DNA of 64,000 nt from Pseudanabaena sp. 'Roaring Creek' (GTDB lineage Bacteria > Cyanobacteriota > Cyanobacteriia > Pseudanabaenales > Pseudanabaenaceae). The stretch covers positions 1 to 64,000 of the forward strand of contig NZ_LIRE01000676.1 of the NCBI RefSeq assembly GCF_001402795.1. Direction: 5' to 3'. Positions 34,801 to 42,400 of this stretch are shown here, one piece after another (within the stretch, counting starts at the first letter, position 1; the number at the start of each line of letters is the position of its first letter). The position numbers were made by a program, and so were the translations under genes. The notes below the pieces were generated by a model, which saw only the letters and a program-made list of their open reading frames with translations, was not told the DNA's origin and did not search any database.

Positions 34801-35946
34801 CTTATTTATGCTTTGCCCGCGATCGCTGGTACTACTAAGGTGGTAATGGGGATTTTACAAAAGCAAAGGACATCAAATATCAAAGAAGCTGCTGGTGCAG
34901 CGGTAAATGATGCCGAGGACTATCGCAAAGATATTGATGAGAATAGCAATCCCGATAGCGTTAATTTCTATGTTGGTGGTTATGGTCGAGGTAGCAAAGA
35001 TTTATATAACAAAGTGGCTAACTCTCCACTTGCAAAGGATGAAGATACTGATTGGCTAAAAAAAGGAGAGAACATTCCTATTAATAGGGAAGGTGAAGAT
35101 GTACCTATTGCCCACAACCCCAGCCAAGCACTTGGTAACAATATTACCACTGGCTACAATGTTGTCATTAATAACACCATGAAACGAGGCAAAAGCAAGG
35201 AAGCAGTCGAGCTAGCTGCAAAGCTGTATGCCCAAGGTACAAAATGGCGCACTGATGAGAATGGTATCAAATCTATGCCCTCAATCCAAGTTCTTGCGGC
35301 AGAGGATGGAGGTGTTGTCGCTAGAGATGCGATCGAGATTTTGCAGCAAATGCCGAAAGACCCGACCACTAAATTTCGTGGTAAGGACATAGCCGATCGC
35401 GTCAAATTGGTTACTTTAGGTACGCCTTATTTTGGAGAGACTAAAGCAAATATTCCTGAAGTCAATTTAGTTGGCGACGGAGATCCTTGGGGTTCTTTGC
35501 CATTTAATAAAGGTTCGCAAACCCATCGTGTTACAGGAATTGGTGGTGCTAGTCAGTCTGCTTATACAAGTAGTTCTAACGGTATTGATGCTATCTTCAA
35601 AAATCTTCGATCTGGTTCTGAGAATCGCGGAGTAGTTGATGCCGATAGTGTCAAGGAAGCTGCGTCTGCTCAGAAAAAATCTGAGACCCAACAGGAAAAA
35701 GAAGCTTCCCAAGCCAATGCAGCAGCAGATAGAGCCGAAAGTGATAAAGCTAGGGCTGAGAAACAAGCCCATGTTGACAAGTTAATTCGAGATGAATTAA
35801 AAGCTCATGCTGGCAATAGTATCGAAGAATTAGAACGCTTAATTAAGGACCCAGATGCTTTTGCCAAGGCTAAGAAAAAAGTCAGCGATCGACTTAGAAA
35901 TGAGAAACAAGCTGCGGACTTTGCTAAGAGATCTGGTGTTGCTTAG
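31846..35946 (+). CDS. Tandem LRAT-like protein with a C-terminal lipase-like domain, 1,366 residues
   Basis: Residues about 18-375 and 386-715 are a duplication, 368 residues apart. Each has CK...KQ(V/I)G.(A)CKP at the start, a hydrophobic glycine-rich stretch, then an LRAT/NlpC-like core: YHYAIYAGNGDV with His132 and H496, and SNCEAFAR / TNCEYFAR with Cys214 and Cys575. The second His usual in LRAT is replaced by Glu. A four-Cys motif (from residue 833) and a SAP/Rho-N-like helix pair (IRDLKEEARKKG...LKSAI, near 890) follow. The end resembles an alpha/beta hydrolase (YVGGYGRGS, LVTLGTPYFG), but the nucleophile-elbow serine position is Glu (AEDGG). The C-terminus is coiled-coil. Thioester or acyl-transfer chemistry is inferred. 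Confidence 0.6.
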   Translation: MNAYEYSKLAARNDAARKLKCKPSFKQVGAACKPLKNNIASEPNNSLGHKAILPMNVSAGLILTAGIGVASATIANDVNNVVADVSHLEKTPIGDKFDKVAIAKEYDEKFKPGDLIRSAFPLPVGKNKYAYHYAIYAGNGDVIESAPDKSGGAGIVRNFAHDSDTPGLATTKYELVDLPPDDGTSPIHSRAHTLELAKSMVGLPFKFDLIESNCEAFARTIAYGGTKGAQSEKVSKFGLKTVTSVFDVVDRVALGGVLGKGIHSDEIRKTLEDHNYDPELIKTIFKSKIDERQKEIAKKRTDSDTNPLADLNDPKEFTQLVQQASSSFQGAAKLIFEKEMYKVYLIALFMSVSKPSAESSSKKDSTVEDLIAEILRRSSVRLDTRVLHCKSGYKQIGNACKPIRNTATTQQSNGSNIALPSIASTAIILGGLATAGAVVGNDVSKLSDPEEIKNARVVPANVAPSKEILADYEKNFKKGDLIKRGFKGPTGQYNYHYAIYAGNGEIFELAMDKYRGSSVQRNKIGRTTETEGLEYQLVKDLPKGALPKYSRDKSLKIAESLVGVPFKFDGVSTNCEYFARLVVEGSARSSQMESLGGFTKVLIKGLIKTQKNLSDGHPVEEVAKILMDNNYNPDLIKAVFKTSVEKRQHQINNTKGIWRGDSQSENDMFANSGIKSPQDFVDLVQKTSSNFDGVAKQALEQQMYKAYLIALFALTSPKISKIKQDSFEIASDHQKMVSAVLSIISRTYGGISTIVSLNRNPNGLITVYFRPLSNPRSLIKMKIGNSISYKDITDQSENRNFNSDVRVDSSYISEYLATQLRLDSIIGKQQKKCVKGTPCKGECIPRSSTCEVELEKVIDIPTIQKLDPPTPNLEPSRITATVEHDIYDMMNIRDLKEEARKKGVMRYSYMTQDQLKSAIKVHDSDPNYQESIRKSLQHHKDLATLKKTKNTEIGRAISTINPALGRQFNLLTAISKKFQNNPTEALIYALPAIAGTTKVVMGILQKQRTSNIKEAAGAAVNDAEDYRKDIDENSNPDSVNFYVGGYGRGSKDLYNKVANSPLAKDEDTDWLKKGENIPINREGEDVPIAHNPSQALGNNITTGYNVVINNTMKRGKSKEAVELAAKLYAQGTKWRTDENGIKSMPSIQVLAAEDGGVVARDAIEILQQMPKDPTTKFRGKDIADRVKLVTLGTPYFGETKANIPEVNLVGDGDPWGSLPFNKGSQTHRVTGIGGASQSAYTSSSNGIDAIFKNLRSGSENRGVVDADSVKEAASAQKKSETQQEKEASQANAAADRAESDKARAEKQAHVDKLIRDELKAHAGNSIEELERLIKDPDAFAKAKKKVSDRLRNEKQAADFAKRSGVA
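34454..34470 (-). repeat. Dispersed 17-bp element, copy 9 (two mismatches, in frame)
   Basis: Reverse variant, preceded by an extra PPTP-coding tract; read as PPTPNLEPS in the LRAT protein linker. Confidence 0.55.
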
Positions 35947-35953
35947 ATATATA

Positions 35954-35970
35954 CCCCCAACCCCGAACCG
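35954..35970 (-). repeat. Dispersed 17-bp element, copy 10 (two mismatches)
   Basis: Reverse variant in the gap just after the LRAT gene, with GGCGATCGC next to it. Confidence 0.6.
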
Positions 35971-35990
35971 ATCTGGCGATCGCATCTGGT

Positions 35991-36356
35991 CTAAGCCAGT
36001 TTCCGATTCAGCATCTCAATTAGTTGTCTCACACTCTCGGCTTGCTTATCGGCGATCGCGGACTGGTATGAAATTGTTGTCTCAATCCTTGCCATACGTT
36101 CATTAGATTTTACGATACTATCTTCAATCCTTGCCATGCGATCGTTTGACTCCTGAAACGATTGGCTTATTGTCTCACGGCTTTCCCTAGCCTCTTCGGA
36201 GACACCATTTATTTCCGCCTTGAGGTTAGGTACTTCTAGATACAGTGCTTGTACTAGTTGCCCTATTTGCTCGATCAATGCGTTGATGCGATCGCCTTGC
36301 TGATCTACCTTGTCCGCAAAACGATCTAATCTTTCGTCTGTCCATGTCGAAGTCAT
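35991..36356 (-). CDS. Coiled-coil protein, paralogue of 47675
   Basis: 121 residues beginning MTSTWTDERLDRFADKVDQQ, almost entirely helical with heptad patterns (EARESRETISQ, NDRMARIEDSI repeated as NERMARIETTI). The first 60 residues match the protein at 47675-48103 closely. WTDERLDR-type proteins are frequent in cyanobacteria and uncharacterised. It is on the opposite strand to the flanking tail and head genes. Confidence 0.65.
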   Translation of the reverse strand: MTSTWTDERLDRFADKVDQQGDRINALIEQIGQLVQALYLEVPNLKAEINGVSEEARESRETISQSFQESNDRMARIEDSIVKSNERMARIETTISYQSAIADKQAESVRQLIEMLNRKLA

Positions 36357-36397
36357 ATTTTTTCTTCGGTGGTTTTTTCTGATTTTAACTTATTAGG

Positions 36398-36613
36398 CTA
36401 AACATCTTCATCGCAAAGCTGGAGTAGCTCATCCAAATGTGTACATTCAAAATACTTACAAAGTATTTCAACAGTATTTCGATCAAATCTATCGATCTGA
36501 TCGCGGTAAAACTTACTGATGGTCGTCGGGCTTAACCCTGTCTCGGCTGCAACAGTCTTTTGAGTAACCCCTTTCTTGTCCATAAGGGCGGCTAGATTGC
36601 TTTTCAATTTCAT
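36398..36613 (-). CDS. Small XRE-family repressor
   Basis: 71 residues that form just one HTH_3 domain: LAALMDKKGVTQKTVAAETG then SPTTISKFYRDQIDRFDRNT and VEILCKYFECTHLDELLQL. Such stand-alone domains act as repressors of phage control regions. The promoter candidate on the minus strand has its -10 only seven bases before the ATG, giving a leaderless or nearly leaderless mRNA. An inverted repeat between it and the opposite promoter is the likely operator. Confidence 0.8.
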   Translation of the reverse strand: MKLKSNLAALMDKKGVTQKTVAAETGLSPTTISKFYRDQIDRFDRNTVEILCKYFECTHLDELLQLCDEDV

Positions 36614-36619
36614 TGCCTC

Positions 36620-36647
36620 AGAATATCACGTTGCTAGTATATGTCAA
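36620..36647 (-). promoter_or_regulatory. Repressor promoter with operator half-site
   Basis: On the minus strand TTGACA (36642-36647) and TATTCT (36620-36625) are 16 bases apart. The -35 lies inside GCTAGTATATGTCAA, one arm of the operator at 36633. The -10 ends seven bases before the repressor ATG. Confidence 0.6.
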
Positions 36648-36679
36648 AAAACAAGATAACTACAAACTAACAAGCTAAG

Positions 36680-36708
36680 TTGACATGATACTAGCTAGCT
36701 GTTATATT
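36680..36708 (+). promoter_or_regulatory. Divergent promoter with operator half-site
   Basis: TTGACA (36680) and TATATT (36703) are 17 bases apart, a near-consensus sigma-70 promoter on the plus strand. TTGACATGATACTAGC is the inverted partner of the 36633 site with one extra base. The repressor at 36398 probably controls both directions. The first downstream gene starts at 36903. Confidence 0.65.
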
Positions 36709-36902
36709 GCTGCTATACAAAAGGCGATCGCAGGTCTAGTCCGCAAAAACTTTACCGATCACCTCTTATAACCCCGTTCTATAGGAGTTTTAATATCATA
36801 ACTGAATGTGTTGACTTGGTTTTTCATCTAATCAACAAGTGCTAGATACCACCTTAGCACAATGCCACCTCAAAGTCTTGCCACCTACACTTTTTTCAAT
36901 TT

Positions 36903-37103
36903 ATGAAAACCGACGAAACTTTTGAATATTGCCGTGAAATATTGGATGGGCTGATGGATCAGTGTATTGCAATTGACGATCTTCTTGAGGAATCTGAAAC
37001 TAATTCACTTCCCGAAGATACAAGAAAATCTCTAAAACGACTCAAATCCAAAACCAAAGAGCTAGCCGATCGCACCCTTCAAGAATTTTGGAGAGTTGAA
37101 TAA
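36903..37103 (+). CDS. Small helical protein (unit A), 66 residues
   Basis: Acidic-basic helical protein MKTDETFEYCREILDGLMDQ ending LADRTLQEFWRVE. It is not recognised. A frameshifted second copy lies at 37180-37380 and its C-terminal codons also survive at 11301, so the gene belongs to a repeatedly duplicated locus. It is the first gene after the divergent promoter. Confidence 0.6.
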   Translation: MKTDETFEYCREILDGLMDQCIAIDDLLEESETNSLPEDTRKSLKRLKSKTKELADRTLQEFWRVE

Positions 37104-37105
37104 TT

Positions 37106-37380
37106 TTGAAGTACAAAATTGAATATGCGATCGCTGCAATGCTCCTTAGCATAGTGCCACTGCAATGTTTTGCAAACTACGCTCATTTAAACGCCAACAA
37201 TTTCGATTATATCCGCAAGATGTTGGGTGGACTTATCGATCAGTCCATGTCATTTAACGATCTTCTATATAGCCCTAAATCTACTGCGTTTCCAGATAGT
37301 GTTCAGAAAATCGCTAAATCGACTCAAATCTAGAATCAAAGAATTAGCCGATCGCACACTTGAAGAATTTGGATCTGAAT
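37106..37380 (+). pseudogene. Fused and frameshifted duplicate of units B and A
   Basis: The start MKYKIEYAIAAMLLSIVPLQ resembles the beginning of the 97-residue gene at 37416 (unit B). After a short segment it continues with a unit A copy (FDYIRKMLGGLIDQSMSFND) that breaks frame near 37305, the rest being in the next frame as SLNRLKSRIKELADRTLEEF. The first frame stops at 37333. It is therefore a decaying tandem duplicate. Confidence 0.6.
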
Positions 37381-37415
37381 GTTCGGAAACATATAAAATT
37401 AAAAGGAGAATAGCT

Positions 37416-37709
37416 ATGGAAACCTATATTGAATCAGCGATCGCGGTAATGCTCCCAAAAATCACAGTTCCATCTGGACTGTCTTTAGAAGAAGAATTTG
37501 CTTTGTTCCGTAACAGGGCTAAACCTTTCCAAGTAGAGTTAGTCGATGACGTTCTATTTGTATATCTAACCTACCAAGGTTTGGCTTGGATTCTATGCGA
37601 TCGCCTTATTGCTAATGGTGATTGTCTACTTCATTATTGCGATCGGGTTTTTGTGGTTTTTGGCGATCGGGAACCTGTTCAAATTTGGCTCAACATCAAT
37701 GCCATTTAA
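37416..37709 (+). CDS. Hypothetical protein (unit B), 97 residues
   Basis: The ATG at 37416 follows AAAAGGAGAATAGCT and was preferred over the longer frame, which reads through unit A's damaged copy. The product, METYIESAIAVMLPKITVPS then VELVDDVLFVYLTYQGLAWI and QIWLNINAI at its end, has no known motif. Its 3' part is also found, decayed, next to tnpB at 11324. It precedes the homing endonuclease gene by 53 bases. Confidence 0.6.
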   Translation: METYIESAIAVMLPKITVPSGLSLEEEFALFRNRAKPFQVELVDDVLFVYLTYQGLAWILCDRLIANGDCLLHYCDRVFVVFGDREPVQIWLNINAI

Positions 37710-37762
37710 CTTTTTGGCTGTGCGATCGCGTACAGCTTCCAAATTCTTTAAAGGAGAATATT

Positions 37763-38965
37763 TTGTCTGACATATTAAATCCATTAGAATATTTGCAATC
37801 GCTTCCAAAGTATCCTTTGTTTGCGATTAAGAATAATCATTGCCTGAATCTAAATAATTGTGGAGTATATGCGATTTTTGTCGAACCAAATAACAAAATA
37901 TATATAGGTAGTACGGGAGTTTCTTTCAATAAAAGGCTTAATAGTCACAAGTATCGCCTAAGAAGAAAGATGCATCATACAATTGGATTACAGCATTCAT
38001 TTAATAAATATGGACTTGATTCTTTATTTATATCTATTGTTGAGATTGTAAATAATCAAGATTATTCAAATATTGAGTCTTTCAAGGATGGATTACTTGG
38101 AGTTGAGCAATATTGGATCGACCTAATCCCAAGCAATTTAAGCCTGAACTGTTGTCTGATCGCTGGTTCATCCCTTGGCAGACCTGTTAGAGAAGAAGAC
38201 AAGGTTGTATTATCATTGCTAGCTAAAGAAAGGATGAGAGCAAATCCCCATTTAATAGAGAAAATGGTTGCGGGAACAAAAGCATGGGCTTCTGTTGAAG
38301 AAAATAGAATAGCACTTTCCGAAAGATGTAAAAAATATATGCATTCACCCGAAGCCACAGAACGGAGAAAGGTTTCTTTGCGTTCTGAAAAAACAAAATC
38401 ATTGCAATCTTTGACCACGAAGAAAATGTGGCAAAGACCTAATTATCGTGAGAATATATCCAAAAAAGTCAAGGAATTCTACTCTAGCTCGGTAGGAAAG
38501 GAGATGCAAAGTGCAAAAGGAAAAAAATGGGCATCTATACAAGAGAATAAAGACAGAAATTCCATAAAAATTAAAAAGAGGTTTGAAGATCCTGAATATA
38601 GAAGAAGGAACAAAGAGCATCTAACCAATATGAATCGGAAGAATGCTTATAAAACAAGCGAAAGGAGTAAGGCATTATGGGCGGATGAAGATCACAAAAA
38701 ATTACGCTCTCTCAAAATTCAAAGAGGAAAGGCTAAGAAATCTTTGCCTTTTTGCCTGTACTCACCTAATGGGGAAATTTATGTCACTGATAGCATTACT
38801 GCATTTGCAAAACAGTTTAGTCTTAGTCAGTCCTCTTTGGGTGCTATTGTTCGGGGAGTAAGTAAGTCCCACAAACTTTGGACTGGGACGACCCTTGACT
38901 CATGGAAAAATGTACCTATAGAAGCTATTCGGATACTTTGGGCAGAGCATGATGATCTCCCTTAG
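37763..38965 (+). CDS. GIY-YIG homing endonuclease with NUMOD-type repeats
   Basis: The TTG at 37763 was chosen for the AAAGGAG just upstream. The GIY-YIG domain starts with CGVYAIFVEPNNKIYIGSTG near residue 37, with a conserved Arg and Glu later (LGVEQYWIDLI). The middle has repeated basic motifs (ERRKVSLRSEKTKS, RRRNKEHLTNMNRKN) typical of NUMOD3-type DNA-binding segments. The C-terminus (FCLYSPNGEIYVTDSITAFA then SLSQSSLGAIVRG) is an IENR-type HTH. It appears intact at 400 residues. It has no intron or intein around it, so it is free-standing. Confidence 0.8.
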   Translation: MSDILNPLEYLQSLPKYPLFAIKNNHCLNLNNCGVYAIFVEPNNKIYIGSTGVSFNKRLNSHKYRLRRKMHHTIGLQHSFNKYGLDSLFISIVEIVNNQDYSNIESFKDGLLGVEQYWIDLIPSNLSLNCCLIAGSSLGRPVREEDKVVLSLLAKERMRANPHLIEKMVAGTKAWASVEENRIALSERCKKYMHSPEATERRKVSLRSEKTKSLQSLTTKKMWQRPNYRENISKKVKEFYSSSVGKEMQSAKGKKWASIQENKDRNSIKIKKRFEDPEYRRRNKEHLTNMNRKNAYKTSERSKALWADEDHKKLRSLKIQRGKAKKSLPFCLYSPNGEIYVTDSITAFAKQFSLSQSSLGAIVRGVSKSHKLWTGTTLDSWKNVPIEAIRILWAEHDDLP

Positions 38966-38989
38966 CAAAGTAATGTCTATTTTTTAATG

Positions 38990-39337
38990 CTATTTAATCC
39001 TTTTGTATTTTACCCATCGATCTTTATCTAGATTTTGCATCTGCATTTCATCGCCATCAATTTTAATATCAATTATATTTTTTACTCCTTTGTCCGAGAT
39101 AAAAACAATACGATTATCGGAAGTTATTTCATAGTTTATTGTAGATGAGAAAAGATGCTCTCCCTTGAGATAGCAGTCAGATGTTAAAAATTTGTCTACA
39201 TATTCCTTAATACATGTCTCACCTCCTGCCGTAATAGCAACTTGTTCCCATTTTCCTTTGATCTGATCCTTTATACCAGAACCGCAACCAGCACTTACTG
39301 TCGCAACTACAACAGCAACAAAAAATAATTTCCGCAT
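38990..39337 (-). CDS. Putative lipoprotein
   Basis: Residues 1-18 form a signal peptide with a lipobox: MRKLFFVAVVVATVSAGC, where Cys18 would be lipidated after SAG. The mature 98 residues are beta-rich with WEQVAITAGGE, ITSDNRIVFISDKG and IDIKIDGDEMQM, resembling a small lipocalin-like or DUF-type sandwich. It is alone on the minus strand between the endonuclease and tape measure. A superinfection-exclusion or host-surface role is speculative. Confidence 0.65.
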   Translation of the reverse strand: MRKLFFVAVVVATVSAGCGSGIKDQIKGKWEQVAITAGGETCIKEYVDKFLTSDCYLKGEHLFSSTINYEITSDNRIVFISDKGVKNIIDIKIDGDEMQMQNLDKDRWVKYKRIK

Positions 39338-39421
39338 AGTATTTCGCTAAATCAGCCTAATTTAATGGCAGTGGCAATGACAGACCGATCATATCGCTAA
39401 ATAGTGATCGCGAAAATCAAA

Positions 39422-42400
39422 ATGTCAGCAACTTCCTCCAATGCCCTTGAGATATTAATTACGGCTAGAGATGATGCTAGTAAACAACTATCCGTAATTT
39501 CAAATGGGATAGGAGATGTTGGGAAACAGTCGATTTTGGCTACAACTGGAATAACCAATTTTGGGGCTAGCCTTGTTAAAGCCGCAGATGGAACTGTAGC
39601 AACAAAGCTTCAACAGATTTCTGGCGCAATTATTGATATAGGGCAGAAATCTCCATCCGCATTATTGGCGACAGCTACTGGATTCATTTCTGTTGTTGGC
39701 GCAATTCAAAATAGTAGTATTGCGATCGCAGCATTTCAAGGAGTAATCGTATCTTTAGAGTCTGGATTGATTGATGCAAAAGCGTCTTTAGTAGATATAA
39801 AGGACAGCTTGATCGATGTTGGGAAAGTATTTGGTGGATTAGATTTACAAAGTAGTGCAACCAAAAATCTTGTAACTACGATCAAAGCAATTGAAGAAGT
39901 TGCTACAAACCCCACGATTATTAAAGCATCCGAGGTAATCAAAGGCTTTTTAAATGACTTAAGTTTTAATGCTGGGCAAAATACTGGCAAAGCATTCCAG
40001 ACCCTTTTTAACTTATTTGATGAGATCTCGGCAACAGCAAAAGCTACTGCCGAAAAAGTCCAATCATTTTTCGCAGGTATCACATTCTTTGAAGATGCAA
40101 AAAATTCTATTAGCGAACAACTAGGGAATATTGACCTAACAAAACTAAAAGACCAGATTGACTCAACTTTCAGTAATGCAAAATCATTTCTGGATGAGCA
40201 ATTAGAGAAGGTTGACTTCTCGGCATTCAAAGATCGATTTGATTCCACTATCGAAGACGTTGGTGTTTTCCTTAAAGAGCAATTAGGGAAAGTAGACGGT
40301 TCGGGGTTGAGGGGCAATTTTGAGAGTGCGATCGCGACTATTGGTTCGTATCTGAACGATCAATTAGGCAAAGTAGACCTAACAGGGCTTAAAGAAAGCG
40401 CTGAGGAGGCATTTAATACAGCCACAGTATTCTTTGATGAACAACTTAGTAAAATTGACTTAACTGGGTTAAAAGAAAGCGCTGAAGGAGCGTTCAGTTC
40501 TGCAAAAGCTTTTCTGGATGAACAACTATCCGAAGTGGATTTTACTGGACTAAAACAAGGATTTGAGTCAGTATTAGCATCGGTTCAAAGTAGTGCGAAT
40601 AGCAAATCGATAGCCAGTGTATTTGAACAGGTATCTCCACAGCTACAGAAAATAGCTAGTAATATTTCAACTACTTTAGGTCCAGCGATTGCTCCTGTTT
40701 TTGAAGGAATCAACAAAGGGTTATCTGAAGCATCCGGTGAAGTAGCAAAATTTCTTTCAAATAGTGGAGTTCTCACAACAACAGAAGTAACTAAAATTCA
40801 ATCCGAGCTTAAAAATTTAGGATCGAACACGATAGAGGTATTCGACCAAATCTTTTCTAGATTCTTTCAGGGAGTTGGGACAGAAGCAAAAACCAATCTA
40901 AAGGTCGTAGAAACAGAAGTTACAGCAGTCCTTGAAACAAGTTTAGGGCAAAAGTTTGCTAAAGCGGGTATCGATTATGGTCAAAAGTTAGCATCTGGGA
41001 TAGAGAGTGCAGTCAATGGAGGGCTAAAAGGAGTTGATGCAATTCTAAATGCCGTTGAAAAAAGGGCAAATGCACTTAGAAATGTTCGAGAGACTTCAGG
41101 ATTTATCCAACAAGCCACCCTTACCCCAGCAAATATTCCTGGCGCAGAAGCATTCGGGAAACTTAAGGAAGAATCAACTAAATTACTTACCAGTCTGAGC
41201 AATGTCGGTCAAGAACTTTTATTCTTAACCTATGGCGTTCAGCAGTTAACAAGTGCGTTTAGCGCTCCTTTCGATATTTTTATTGGGCAAAATATTAGGC
41301 TTCAAGCCACATTATTATCAACACAAGCGCAAATCGTATCTACCAACAAAGTCTTTAAAAATGGGCTTGAGGTAACATCAGCAACCGAGGCAATTCAATC
41401 GCTCGGTGCAGTCTCAAAAAGAACTATTACTGATATTCAAGAAGGGGCATTAAAGTTAGTAGGGTTAGTCTCGACCGACCTAGTCGATCAAATTCTCCCA
41501 GCCGTAACTCAGAACTTGTCCCAATTAGGGGGTAAATTAGGCGATGTGCCAAAACTGGTTACTTCACTTGGCGCAGCACTAGGAACGCTTGGAATACCAC
41601 TTTTTGAGGCGAGAGAATCTCTTTCTCTAATTGCATCGGGAACGGTTACCGTTGAAAATCGACTTGCACGATCTTTGTCGATTACTAACCAACAAGTCAA
41701 TTTATGGAAGTCCCAAGGTAGTTTAATTGACAACCTAACAAAAAGACTACAACCATTCGTCGAGGGTAATGCATTAGCTGCTCAAACTATCGGTGGCGTA
41801 ACGTCAAACTTAAAAGAAGTTTTCCAACTCCTTACTCAACGAGCTGGGGAGACTTTCTTAGATGTTGTTGTTCAAAGATTGAATGTAGTCTATAAATTAG
41901 TCGATATTACTACTGTTGAAGGCAGAAAGAATTTTGAAGATCTTCAAGGTATTGTTGCGGGAGTTGCTAAAAATATATTTGATGGATTTGTTAAATTCGG
42001 TGATGGTGTAGCAGCTTTATTTAAAGCGATCGCGCCAGCAATCGCGGGATTTATCCAAGTTGGTGCTAAAACAATTGGCGATCTACTTAGTTTCGTTGGC
42101 GATACTCTTAAGACATTAGCCGATGGACCACTGAAATATCTATTTGCCGCATTAGGTGCGCTCAGTCAGTTTGCAGATGTGTTCACTGGCATCTTTAAGA
42201 TTGGCTTATTCCTAAAGATACGGGAGGTTATTTTAGGATTGGCTATAGGTGGCATTGGTTTGCTAATCCAAACTTTGCCGGTAGTAAGTACTTTATTTGG
42301 ATTATTTTCTCTACGGTCGAACGGGGCAGTTCTCGCCTTGACAAACTTGCGAGGAGCTTCAAATACAACTGTTGCTTCAATCTTGACATTAGGTAAAAAC

